Below, in pieces: positions 1-6,741 of a stretch of 9,895 bases of DNA. The notes beneath the pieces are model-generated. The model made no database searches, had not been told where the DNA came from, and saw nothing but the letters and a program-made list of their open reading frames with translations. The DNA is from Hyphomicrobiales bacterium (GTDB taxonomy: Bacteria; Pseudomonadota; Alphaproteobacteria; Rhizobiales; Devosiaceae): assembly GCA_015487985.1 (NCBI GenBank), contig WFOP01000158.1, positions 1-9,895 on the forward strand, read 5' to 3'. The translations under genes were made by a program, and so were the position numbers. The number at the start of each line of letters is the position of its first letter. The stretch's first letter is position 1.

Positions 1-112
1 ATGCCACGGTGCGCCCGCTCAATTCGAACGGTTCACCCTTTTTCAGCCGGATCGGATCGGCATAATTAGGCTCGTGCCCGGAGATAACAACCCTGCCGGC
101 CAAGTCCTCCAC
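1..112 (-). CDS. Probable SH3-type domain protein, N-terminal part only
   Basis: A reading frame opens with GTG five bases after the thrS stop codon and runs off the left edge without a stop (37 codons visible). The peptide contains VVISGHEPNYADPIRLKKGE followed by a few residues ending GRTVA. This pattern (short beta strand, then H-x-P-x-Y-x-x-P-I-x-x-K-x-G-E) resembles the start of small variant SH3-domain proteins of alphaproteobacteria, from memory of the family rather than a search. An in-frame stop lies 36 bases upstream of the GTG and no other common start follows it, so GTG is the likely start; AAGGG just ahead of it is a close, imperfect ribosome binding site. It is probably co-transcribed with thrS and translationally coupled to it. 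Function is unknown and the C-terminal part cannot be assessed. Confidence 0.55.
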   Translation of the reverse strand, partial: MEDLAGRVVISGHEPNYADPIRLKKGEPFELSGRTVA

Positions 113-117
113 CGCCC

Positions 118-2079
118 TTAACCCCGCAAATCCGGGGGCGTAGCTTCATCAAGCAGTGCAGCAATCGCCTCCTCAACCGGCACAACCGTTTGCCCCTGTG
201 CCCCCAGCCGGCGAACAGAAACGGTTCCCTCCTCCGCCTCGCGTTTGCCGATAACAAATATTGCCGGCACCTTGGCCACGGAATGTTCGCGCACTTTGTA
301 ATTGATTTTTTCATTACGAAAATCGGATTCAACACGCAACCCCGCCGCCTTCATTTTGGCCACAACTTCGCTGGCGGCTTCATCGGCATCAGAAACAATG
401 GTTGCAACAACACATTGCACCGGTGCCAACCACATGGGCATCCGCCCCGCGTGGTTCTCAATCAAAATCCCGATAAAACGCTCCAGCGTGCCAAGAATGG
501 CCCGGTGCAGCATCACAGGCCGCTGGCGCGAACTGTCCTCAGCGATATAAGAAGCCTCAAGCCTTTCAGGGGTGACAAAATCCAGCTGCAAAGTGCCGCA
601 CTGCCAGGAGCGGCCAATGGCGTCTTTGAGGTGAAACTCCAACTTGGGACCATAAAACGCCCCCTCGCCTTCTGCTATTTCAAATTCGCGCCCCGTCGCC
701 CGCAACGCATCTCCAAGCCCGTTTTCCGCCCGCTCCCAAATCTCGTCCGTGCCCGCACGCACATCAGGACGGGTGGCCAGCAAAATTCTCACCTCGTTAA
801 AGCCCATATCCGCATAGATGGAATCCAGCAGATCACAAAACGCCTCGGTTTCAGACTGCACCTGATCTTCGCGACAAAATACATGGCCATCATCCTGCGT
901 CATCTGGCGAACCCGCATCAACCCGTGCAACGCGCCGTGGGCCTCATTGCGGTGACAACAGCCAAATTCGGCATAACGCAAGGGCAGATCGCGATAGGAT
1001 TTAATGCCCTGGTTAAACACCTGCACATGGGCCGGGCAGTTCATGGGCTTGAGCGCCATCAGCTTGGCATCCCCCGACAATAGCCGCGCCCCTTCTTCCA
1101 TTGAAGGAGTTTCATCAGGCACCACAAACATATTGTCGCGGAACTTCGCCCAATGGCCCGATTTCTCCCACATCTTTACGTCCATGATCTGGGGGGTTTT
1201 GATTTCCTTATAATCGGCGCCATTCACCTTGCGCCGGATATACTGTTCCATGGCATTATAAATGACATACCCCTTGGGGTGCCAGAATACGCTGCCCTGC
1301 GCCTCCTCCTGCAAATGGAACAATTCCATTTCACGGCCAATTTTACGGTGATCGCGCTTTTCCGCTTCCTCCACCATGTGCAGATAATCAGCCAGCTGTT
1401 CCTTGGTTGCCCATGCCGTGCCATAGATACGGCTAAGCACGGGATTGTTGCTGTCTCCGCGCCAATAGGCCCCGGCCACCTTGGTCAGCTTGAACGCCTG
1501 CCCCACATCGCGCGTTGTGCGCATATGCGGTCCCCGACATACGTCAAACCATTGGCCCTGTTTGTAAATTTTAAGATCCTCATCGGCGGCAACGGCATCA
1601 ATCAACTCAATTTTGAAATCCTCCCCCTTGGCAGCAAAAACCTTCTTTGCTTCCTCCCGGCTCCAGACTTCCTTGGTAAAACTTGCCCCGCGCTGAATGA
1701 TCTGACTCATCTTTTTTTCGATGGCTTTGAGATCGTCCATGGAAAAAGGTTCTTTACGGGCAAAATCATAATAAAACCCGTTTTCGATCACCGGCCCGAT
1801 TGTCACCTGAGTTTCGGGCCACAATTCCTGCACCGCCTCGGCCATGACATGGGCCGCATCATGGCGAATAAGCTCAAGCGCGGCCTCATCATCGCGCAAC
1901 ACAAATTCGATGCTGTCCCCATCCTGCATCACGTCGGACAAATCGGAGAGTTCACCATTGCGGCGCATGGCCACGGTCTTTTTGGCCAATGACTTGGATA
2001 TGGATTGAACAACACTGGTGCCGGTTGTGCCAACGCTGTATTCGCGTGTTGCACCGTCGGGAAATTTCACCGTAATCAT
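118..2079 (-). CDS. thrS: Threonyl-tRNA synthetase
   Basis: Charges tRNA-Thr with threonine in the cytoplasm and hydrolyses mischarged Ser-tRNA-Thr. At 653 residues it has the full bacterial architecture: TGS domain (about 1-62), the editing domain with its zinc-type set H73, H77, C181 and H185, the class II catalytic core (about 245-540) and the C-terminal anticodon-binding domain (about 545-645). The catalytic zinc ligands are visible as C348 (PMNCPAH), H399 (DDGHVFC) and H525 (MLHRAILG). Motif 2 arginine lies in CCHRNE and motif 3 in the segment ending ENHAGRMP. All key residues are intact. The ATG at 2079 is preceded by GGAG seven bases upstream. It is the third gene of a probable minus-strand operon after the Fe-S scaffold-like gene and yidD, 93 bp behind yidD, and is followed immediately by the SH3-type gene. 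No leader regulatory element was recognised in the short upstream gap. Confidence 0.98.
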   Translation of the reverse strand: MITVKFPDGATREYSVGTTGTSVVQSISKSLAKKTVAMRRNGELSDLSDVMQDGDSIEFVLRDDEAALELIRHDAAHVMAEAVQELWPETQVTIGPVIENGFYYDFARKEPFSMDDLKAIEKKMSQIIQRGASFTKEVWSREEAKKVFAAKGEDFKIELIDAVAADEDLKIYKQGQWFDVCRGPHMRTTRDVGQAFKLTKVAGAYWRGDSNNPVLSRIYGTAWATKEQLADYLHMVEEAEKRDHRKIGREMELFHLQEEAQGSVFWHPKGYVIYNAMEQYIRRKVNGADYKEIKTPQIMDVKMWEKSGHWAKFRDNMFVVPDETPSMEEGARLLSGDAKLMALKPMNCPAHVQVFNQGIKSYRDLPLRYAEFGCCHRNEAHGALHGLMRVRQMTQDDGHVFCREDQVQSETEAFCDLLDSIYADMGFNEVRILLATRPDVRAGTDEIWERAENGLGDALRATGREFEIAEGEGAFYGPKLEFHLKDAIGRSWQCGTLQLDFVTPERLEASYIAEDSSRQRPVMLHRAILGTLERFIGILIENHAGRMPMWLAPVQCVVATIVSDADEAASEVVAKMKAAGLRVESDFRNEKINYKVREHSVAKVPAIFVIGKREAEEGTVSVRRLGAQGQTVVPVEEAIAALLDEATPPDLRG

Positions 2080-2161
2080 TGTTTTTCTCCAGATAAAAGG
2101 GAATCAGTTAAAATCGGCAAAACACCGGGCTGAAATGCTCAATAGCACCTTGGGAACAAAG

Positions 2162-2173
2162 GGGTCTAGACCC
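2162..2173. repeat. 12-bp perfect palindrome at the yidD stop codon
   Basis: GGGTCTAGACCC is a perfect palindrome whose edge overlaps the yidD stop codon. On the minus strand it is followed by CTTTGTT, which is a poor U-tract, so a full intrinsic terminator is unlikely. It could be a weak attenuating hairpin between yidD and thrS or chance. Confidence 0.3.
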
Positions 2174-2484
2174 TATTTCCAGCGCCCATATGTCCAGGGC
2201 AAATACCAGCGCGATTTTACCGGTTTTTCCTCAGGCACCGGATCATATCCATGGGTGCCGCCCGGGCCACATCTGATTATACGGGCCAAACCCATCCAGC
2301 CCCCCGCCCAAAACCCGTGTTTCCAGATCGCATCCCGGGTAAACTCCGAACAGGTCGGCAAATGCCGGCAGGTCCGCCCTGAAATTGCTGACAGGGTGTA
2401 GCGATAGATATTGATAAGAATAACGGCAACAAACTTGAACGGCCAGTCAAGGACCTGCCCGATCCGGTGAAAAATTTCCCTCAC
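2173..2484 (-). CDS. yidD: YidD, membrane protein insertion efficiency factor
   Basis: A small inner-membrane-associated protein that helps YidC-dependent insertion of membrane proteins. The 103 residues carry the family signature: GRTCRHLPTCSEF with C39 and C45, then the conserved helix DAIWKHGFWAGGWMG, RIIRCGPGG with C72, and GYDPVP. The hydrophobic, amphipathic N-terminal helix (about 12-33) is typical. The start codon is GTG, overlapping the stop of the upstream scaffold-like gene as GTGA, so translation is probably coupled; AGGG about ten bases upstream is a weak ribosome binding site. It is located away from the usual rpmH-rnpA-yidC cluster, between the Fe-S scaffold-like gene and thrS. 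This is a placement I recall from related alphaproteobacteria rather than a sign of transfer. The C-terminal tail after DPVP is short and basic-aromatic. Confidence 0.93.
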   Translation of the reverse strand: MREIFHRIGQVLDWPFKFVAVILINIYRYTLSAISGRTCRHLPTCSEFTRDAIWKHGFWAGGWMGLARIIRCGPGGTHGYDPVPEEKPVKSRWYLPWTYGRWK

Positions 2485-2951
2485 GTTTGTTTCGCCCTGA
2501 TCTGTTCAAAACACTCCACAGCGGCGTTAAAAGCCAGCATGGTGGACGCATGACGCGCCCCATATTCACGAACCGGTTGCAAATGTTTGAGTTCATCCCA
2601 TTTGCCGCCCGGAGGCTCCCCTCCCTGTTTAAGCATTGCCTCCATTTGGTCGCGCAGCGCATAAATTTCCTCGACAGCGGACCCCACAATATTTGCCGCC
2701 AATACTGAGGCCGAGGCCTGCCCAAGAACGCAGCAATTGGTTTCCTGCCCGTATTCCCTTACAATGCCCTCGCGCACTTTTACGCTCACCTCGACACTCG
2801 AGCCACAAACCCGCGAAACACGCTTGACCTGCGCATCGGGATTTTTCAGCTGCCCGGCAACCGGCGCTTTTGCTGCAATTTCCATGATCTTCAGGGAGTA
2901 AATCTCGCCCATCACAAAACCGTTCAAATTTATAGTTTGCTTGTGTAACAT
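2481..2951 (-). CDS. NifU/IscU-like iron-sulfur cluster scaffold family protein
   Basis: A 156-residue protein with the IscU/NifU N-terminal fold: the opening GEIYSLKIMEIAAK, the first ligand loop RVCGSSVEV (C49), and TNCCVLGQASASVLA (C73, C74) matching the G-x-C-x-x-x-x-A-S-x-S scaffold motif. The third ligand is absent: where IscU has H-C the sequence reads R-H-A-S (H134, A135). The Asp that follows the first Cys in IscU (C-G-D) is Ser51. Rhizobial homologues, as I recall them, share these changes, so it is a distinct subfamily and classical scaffold activity is uncertain. The ATG at 2951 is chosen because AAGGA sits seven bases upstream. The internal ATG at 2912 (MGEIYS) matches where homologues seem to begin but has no visible ribosome binding site. 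It is first in the minus-strand operon with yidD and thrS. Confidence 0.85.
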   Translation of the reverse strand: MLHKQTINLNGFVMGEIYSLKIMEIAAKAPVAGQLKNPDAQVKRVSRVCGSSVEVSVKVREGIVREYGQETNCCVLGQASASVLAANIVGSAVEEIYALRDQMEAMLKQGGEPPGGKWDELKHLQPVREYGARHASTMLAFNAAVECFEQIRAKQT

Positions 2952-2973
2952 GCACTATTCCTTATATAGACAA

Positions 2974-3031
2974 AGGCCTCTGCAATGTCAGGGGCAAATG
3001 TTACGCGCGCAAACAAACACCCAAGAGGCCT
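2974..3031 (+). promoter_or_regulatory. Inverted repeat that could mask the folE ribosome binding site
   Basis: AGGCCTCT (2974-2981) and AGAGGCCT (3024-3031) are exact reverse complements, 42 bases apart, in the 83-bp gap between the divergent scaffold-like and folE genes. The right arm contains the folE Shine-Dalgarno sequence (AAGAGG, six bases before the ATG). If transcription starts at or upstream of 2974, pairing would hide it. A TATATA at 2963-2968 could be a -10 element on either strand, but no good -35 partner was found. Regulatory use is inference. Confidence 0.3.
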
Positions 3032-3034
3032 GAG

Positions 3035-3655
3035 ATGGATAAGCCTGTCACATCCACAAGACGATCAAACAGTGGCGCAAAACCGGTGGCGACACCATCG
3101 CGCCAGCAGGCCCTGAAAGCCGTGCAAACACTAATCGCATGGGCCGGGGACAACCCGAACCGCGAAGGCATGACCGACACCCCCGACAGGGTATTGGACG
3201 CCTATGGAGAATTGTTTGCCGGATACAGTCAGAACGAAAAGGAAATTCTTGGAAAAACCTTCAAGGACGTCAGCGGGTATGATGACATTGTGCTGGTAAA
3301 GGATATTCCCTTTTTTACCCATTGCGAACACCATATGGTGCCATTCTTTGGCAAGGTTCATATCGCCTACCTGCCCCAGGGCGGGGTTGTGGGCCTGTCA
3401 AAACTTGTCCGCCTGACCAACGTATTTGCCCGCCGCTTTCAGACGCAGGAAAATCTGACTGCACAGGTAATTGATGCCATAAACGACAATCTCAATCCGC
3501 GCGGTGCCGCCGTTATGATCGAAGCGGAACATATGTGCATGTCCATGCGTGGTGTGCGCACCCCCGGCGCCACAACCGTTACCCAACGCTTCACCGGCAC
3601 ATTTGCTGAAGAAACACGCGAACGGGACCGGTTTTTCTCAATGATTCGCCAATAA
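3035..3655 (+). CDS. folE: GTP cyclohydrolase I (type IA)
   Basis: Converts GTP to 7,8-dihydroneopterin triphosphate and formate, the first step of tetrahydrofolate (pterin) synthesis, in the cytoplasm as a multimer. The 206-residue sequence has a variable, polar N-terminus (about 1-22) followed by the complete family domain. Zinc ligands are C97 and H100 in FFTHCEHHMVPFFG and C168 in EHMCMSMRGV. The catalytic His pair H99/H100, GLSKLVRL and the C-terminal TVTQRFTGTF strand are all present. The ATG at 3035 has AAGAGG six bases upstream. It is divergent from the scaffold-like gene and 53 bp ahead of hisI on the same strand, so a two-gene transcript is likely. The type IA enzyme needs zinc; no sign of the zinc-independent FolE2 form. 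Confidence 0.97.
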   Translation: MDKPVTSTRRSNSGAKPVATPSRQQALKAVQTLIAWAGDNPNREGMTDTPDRVLDAYGELFAGYSQNEKEILGKTFKDVSGYDDIVLVKDIPFFTHCEHHMVPFFGKVHIAYLPQGGVVGLSKLVRLTNVFARRFQTQENLTAQVIDAINDNLNPRGAAVMIEAEHMCMSMRGVRTPGATTVTQRFTGTFAEETRERDRFFSMIRQ

Positions 3656-3708
3656 TTCGGATCAGCCAATAAAATCGGGCTTTTCTGACAATTCAGGTTT
3701 CATGGACA

Positions 3709-4158
3709 ATGGATTTTCCAGATCAAAACGACATAAGCAACGAACAGCGCGAAACGGGAAGCACGTTTGCGCCGAAATTTGACGTCAACGGCCTGATTTT
3801 GGCCATCACCACCGAGGCCCGTACCGGCCAGGTGCTGATGGTCGCCTATATGAACGAAGAGGCGCTTTGCCTGACCCTGACCACCGGAATTGTTCATTAT
3901 TATTCCCGCTCCCGCCAAAGCCTTTGGAAAAAAGGGGAAACATCCGGGGAAACACAAAGGTTGATTGATATGCGTGTGGATTGCGATCAGGACGCATTAT
4001 TGTTGAGCGTTGAGCAAACCGGGCGCGGCGCGGCCTGCCATACCGGTCAAAAAAGCTGCTTTTATCGCAAAGTCACAATCCGGGATCAAAAACCATCCCT
4101 CAAACATGCCGCAGGCGCCCCCCTGTTTGATCCCAAAAAGGTTTATGACCGGGGTTGA
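3709..4158 (+). CDS. hisI: Phosphoribosyl-AMP cyclohydrolase
   Basis: Opens the adenine ring of phosphoribosyl-AMP to give ProFAR precursor BBMII, the third step of histidine synthesis. At 149 residues it is the stand-alone cyclohydrolase, without the C-terminal HisE pyrophosphatase domain found in HisIE fusions. Signature segments in order are [32 protein letters not shown], the metal-binding DCDQDALLL (C92), GAACHTG (C110) and KSCFYR (C117); the three cysteines that bind zinc are all present. The ATG at 3709 has only a weak CAGG ribosome binding site. It follows folE by 53 bp and is probably co-transcribed; the two genes encode analogous ring-opening zinc enzymes but serve separate pathways. 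Its last 16 bases overlap the end of the convergent rhomboid gene. Confidence 0.96.
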   Translation: MDFPDQNDISNEQRETGSTFAPKFDVNGLILAITTEARTGQVLMVAYMNEEALCLTLTTGIVHYYSRSRQSLWKKGETSGETQRLIDMRVDCDQDALLLSVEQTGRGAACHTGQKSCFYRKVTIRDQKPSLKHAAGAPLFDPKKVYDRG

Positions 4159-4901
4159 AGTTTGATCCTTTCGATCAAATCGGGCAACACCAGTCCGACC
4201 ATGAACCCGCCAATATGCGCCTGCCAGGCAATCATCGGCCCCTCTGTACCCACGACAAATCCATATAGCGGCACTGCAAAATTTATCCCCAGCCAAAACA
4301 GGGTAAAAACCCGCGCCCGCGTGTCGTGCCACATCTGGGGAAAACTCGCCAATTGACGACCCAGACTCACAATTTCTCCTGTTTCAGGATTCACCTTTGT
4401 CAGCACCGGCTGAAATACAAACCGCATGGCAGCACCGGTCAACCCCGCAACTCCCCCCGAAGCACCGATCAAGACCGAAACCGAATGCAATTCAAGCACA
4501 GTATAAAAAGCCACACCCCCCAATACACCCGCCAAAAAGATCAGCAAGAATACAAAGCCGCCATACCGGTGGGCAATCGGAGTGCCAAAGATTGCCAGCC
4601 ACGCCACATTCATAAACACATGAACCCAGCCTCCATGCAGAAACGCATGGGTTATGGGAGTCCACAAAAGAGGCAACATCCCCCCTTGAATACCGGTTTC
4701 AAAAAAGCGGGCCGGAATAAATCCAAACCATATCCACACCTGCATCTTCCCCCCCCCATCAAGGGAAAACTCATAGGCGGCATGAATAACCAGCAATATC
4801 ATGGCCAGCGTCATCACTGAACGTGGCAATAAAAATATCGGCTGTGATTGCGCTCCATGCGGCTCCATAGAGCCCGAAGGCGGTATTGGCGACTGGTTCA
4901 A
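4143..4901 (-). CDS. Rhomboid family intramembrane serine protease
   Basis: A six-helix-type inner membrane protease that cuts within transmembrane segments; its substrate is not evident. The 252 residues show the diagnostic features: [15 protein letters not shown] with the conserved His and Asn (H89, H94, N98), the nucleophile loop IGASGGVAG (S148), and the catalytic His in WQAHIGG (H229) in the last helix. Hydrophobic segments lie near 29-44, 75-106, 114-135, 142-163, 198-217 and 224-240. A polar loop (about 170-195) between the Ser helix and the following helix is longer than in minimal rhomboids. The start codon is TTG at 4901, supported by AAGGA seven bases upstream; the first ATG would be residue 12 and lacks such a site. 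It is transcribed towards hisI and overlaps its 3' end by 16 bp. Active-site residues are intact, so it is probably functional. Confidence 0.93.
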   Translation of the reverse strand: MNQSPIPPSGSMEPHGAQSQPIFLLPRSVMTLAMILLVIHAAYEFSLDGGGKMQVWIWFGFIPARFFETGIQGGMLPLLWTPITHAFLHGGWVHVFMNVAWLAIFGTPIAHRYGGFVFLLIFLAGVLGGVAFYTVLELHSVSVLIGASGGVAGLTGAAMRFVFQPVLTKVNPETGEIVSLGRQLASFPQMWHDTRARVFTLFWLGINFAVPLYGFVVGTEGPMIAWQAHIGGFMVGLVLPDLIERIKLQPRS

Positions 4902-4979
4902 CTCAAAATCCTTAAGTCAGTTTCCATTCCTTTTGCCCCCTCCCATAAGACTTTTCAACAGCCGGCAGTGCCATTAACC

Positions 4980-4995
4980 TTAATAAACATTTAAC
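4980..4995 (+). promoter_or_regulatory. Putative CtrA-binding site upstream of the PAS-protein gene
   Basis: TTAATAAACATTTAAC is a perfect match to the alphaproteobacterial CtrA consensus TTAA-N7-TTAAC. A further TTAACC half-site starts at 4974. It lies in the 193-bp gap between the divergent rhomboid and PAS-protein genes, about 100 bp ahead of the PAS start, and its C-bearing half points towards that gene. No convincing -10 was seen downstream, so which gene it controls is uncertain. Confidence 0.6.
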
Positions 4996-5094
4996 GGCGA
5001 TTTTTGATTTGTTTTTTGACACAATGCACCCGCACTGGCGAGGCACACTTCGCTTTATGTAACAATGACAAGAACAATAAAAACGAGGCGTACC

Positions 5095-5751
5095 ATGCAG
5101 CGGGCAGCTACAAAAACCCTTTTCAACTACTGGAACGAGTTACGAGGCTCACGCAGTGCACCTGAGCGCAAAAATGTCGATCCGACAAAAATTCGACACG
5201 CTTTATCCAATACCTTTATTCTGGAAGCCAATGATATTCAGGAATTTTCATTCCGTCTGGCCGGTTCCCACCTTTGTTCAACCTATTGCCGCGAATTGAA
5301 GGGACGGGATTTTGAAACCCTGTGGAACCCGCGTGATCGCGATGCCCTCAAAACCCTGATTAAAGCGGTAACAGAAGACCACGCCGTGGCACTGATTACT
5401 TTTGAAGGCGTGTCCCAGTCCGCCAATAAAATGAATTTTGAAACCATATTGTTGCCCCTGCGTCATAACGGCTCCTCCACCAATCGCATTCTGGGGGCCA
5501 TGACTGCGGCTGATGAACCCTACTGGTTTGGCGCTCAACCCATAATTGACCAGCGTATAACCGGCCTGCGGTTGATCTGGCCGGATGATCTGGCTACCAA
5601 AAGCACATTTTTGGATATTTCCAGCGAATTGTCAGACGACCTGCTCGACATTTCACAACAATCTCCACTGGCGCCCGTCTCCTCTGATGTTCACGGCATC
5701 AAAGCGCGCAGATATTCTCATCTTTCTGTCATTGACGGTGGCCGCAACTAA
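5095..5751 (+). CDS. PAS domain protein of the PAS_5 (DUF1457) type
   Basis: A cytoplasmic protein of 218 residues with no signal peptide or membrane segment. The part up to about residue 155 matches the alphaproteobacterial PAS_5/DUF1457 pattern: FNYWNELRGSRSAPERKNVD, then DPTKIRHAL, FSFRLAGSHLCSTYCRELKG, and an aromatic WNPRD. This fold is usually a sensor or protein-interaction module without an attached enzyme. The C-terminal 60 residues are polar and look unstructured. The ATG at 5095 is chosen over an upstream in-frame ATG (5065) because GAGG lies six bases before it. A perfect CtrA-type box sits about 100 bp upstream. The tandem-PilZ gene follows 111 bp downstream on the same strand; the gap has a short TAACC/GGTTA inverted repeat (5808-5823) but no U-tract, so read-through is possible. 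Ligand and partner are unknown. Confidence 0.8.
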   Translation: MQRAATKTLFNYWNELRGSRSAPERKNVDPTKIRHALSNTFILEANDIQEFSFRLAGSHLCSTYCRELKGRDFETLWNPRDRDALKTLIKAVTEDHAVALITFEGVSQSANKMNFETILLPLRHNGSSTNRILGAMTAADEPYWFGAQPIIDQRITGLRLIWPDDLATKSTFLDISSELSDDLLDISQQSPLAPVSSDVHGIKARRYSHLSVIDGGRN

Positions 5752-5862
5752 GGCGGTTAAAAACAACCAAAAGACAATAAATCAGCATCCCCGCAATTAC
5801 CTCTGATTAACCAAACCCGGTTAGGCTGGACATTAGATTGTCACCAAACTCAAGATTGCAGC

Positions 5863-6507
5863 ATGCTCAAACAAAATGCTCTGGCCAAATTGCATTCCGC
5901 ACATGCCGCCCAAATCGAACCCAACCAAATTGACGGGCCACGATTTCAGCGGGTAGAGGTGTCGGTTCTTGGTCGTTACATGCTGTCCGACAAACGTGAA
6001 TTTCCCTGCCAGGTAATTGAAATGTCCCCGGGTGATGCCGTTGTTATCGCACCGGTATGTGGCCAGCTAAGCGAAAGGGTTGTCATTTATCTCGACCATA
6101 TGGGACGCGTTGAGGGCCCCATCACCGATATAATAGATGGTGGTTTTGAGATGCAGTTAAATGCATCATCCAGAAAAAGAGACAAACTGTCCGCCCAACT
6201 CACATGGCTTGCCAACAAGGACGAACTGGACCTGCCAGAAGACCGTCGCCACGGCCGGGTTGTGCCTGATATTCGACATTCAAAAATCGTGCTCGATGAT
6301 GGTCGCCAGTATAATTGCAAGATTGTCGACATTTCACTTTCCGGGGCGGCCATTGATATGGAGGTTCGCCCCGCAATTGGCACAGCCGTCACTTTGGGGC
6401 GCATGCGCGGTCGGATTATTCGCCATTTTGAAAATGGTATCGGCGTGGAATTTATTTCCCAGCAACAAATCCTCACCGTGGTTCAACAAAATCTGGACGT
6501 GAACTAG
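5863..6507 (+). CDS. Tandem PilZ-domain protein, probable c-di-GMP receptor
   Basis: A 214-residue soluble protein with two PilZ-like modules. The C-terminal one (about 126-198) has the cyclic-di-GMP motifs: RRHGR (R128-x-x-x-R132) and DISLSG (D156-x-S158-x-x-G161), followed by the beta strands ending GIGVEF. The N-terminal one (about 26-100) is degenerate: R-x-x-R (R27, R30) and EMSPGD in place of D/N-x-S-x-x-G. It may be structural only. The linker RKRDKLSAQLTWLANKDELD is very conserved-looking in members of this family I recall from rhizobia. The ATG at 5863 has no strong ribosome binding site, which suggests low or coupled expression. Upstream is the PAS_5 protein; downstream, 234 bp away, an exported LapG-like protease. 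A c-di-GMP effector role in motility, envelope or adhesion is likely from the family, but the output partner is not visible. Confidence 0.87.
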   Translation: MLKQNALAKLHSAHAAQIEPNQIDGPRFQRVEVSVLGRYMLSDKREFPCQVIEMSPGDAVVIAPVCGQLSERVVIYLDHMGRVEGPITDIIDGGFEMQLNASSRKRDKLSAQLTWLANKDELDLPEDRRHGRVVPDIRHSKIVLDDGRQYNCKIVDISLSGAAIDMEVRPAIGTAVTLGRMRGRIIRHFENGIGVEFISQQQILTVVQQNLDVN

Positions 6508-6645
6508 TTTAGCCAGGCCCCCTGTTTTCCCGACATTTTGCTTTTCGCGCACCTGACAAATGCGCATTGCCGATATTTCGTTCATCCCAAAACCCATCCC
6601 AGGCCGCGCCGTATCGTCCCCGCGCTTATGCTGAATTTTAAGTAA

Positions 6646-6678
6646 ATTTAATGCACACAAATTGCATTAAATGTGCAT
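6646..6678. promoter_or_regulatory. Nested dyad with three phased TGCA motifs
   Basis: TGCA occurs at 6652, 6663 and 6674, exactly 11 bp apart. The outer arms ATGCACA (6651-6657) and TGTGCAT (6672-6678) are inverted repeats centred on the middle TGCA. A second dyad, ATTTAATGCA (6646-6655) and TGCATTAAAT (6663-6672), overlaps it. It lies 64 bp before the peptidase gene and overlaps a candidate -35 element, as an operator would. The regulator is unknown. Confidence 0.5.
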
Positions 6679-6690
6679 CTCAATTTTCTA
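6662..6690 (+). promoter_or_regulatory. Candidate promoter of the cysteine peptidase gene
   Basis: TTGCAT (6662-6667) and TTTCTA (6685-6690) are separated by 17 bp, a plausible but imperfect sigma-70 pair. The start of transcription would fall about 40-45 bases ahead of the ATG. The TGCA dyad covers the -35. This is a pattern match only. Confidence 0.35.
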
Positions 6691-6741
6691 AAACCCGAAA
6701 TTTCCGGTCACTAGCTTGCTCTCAAACGGGAGAACAAGAAA

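Noticed and set aside
190..1992. Two long plus-strand open frames (190-1083 and 1153-1992)
   Set aside because: They lie wholly antisense to thrS, have His/Pro/Arg-rich composition without recognisable domains, and arise from the codon pattern of the real gene.
2629..2955. Alternative minus-strand frame starting GTG at 2955
   Set aside because: It overlaps the scaffold-like gene in another frame and lacks any family pattern; the ribosome binding site fits the ATG at 2951.
4326..4820. Plus-strand open frame of 164 codons
   Set aside because: It is antisense to the rhomboid gene, which has an intact catalytic site; the product is rich in His, Gln, Pro and Lys and has no domain.
5036..5054. 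Sigma-54-like promoter ahead of the PAS gene (TGGC ... TTCGCT)
   Set aside because: The GG and GC elements are 13 bases apart instead of the required 10.
5808..5823. Terminator between the PAS and PilZ genes (TAACC ... GGTTA)
   Set aside because: The stem is only 5 bp and no T-run follows on either strand.
6638..6651. Possible third CtrA box (TTAA-N6-TTAA)
   Set aside because: The spacing is six rather than seven bases, and the stretch overlaps the TGCA dyad.
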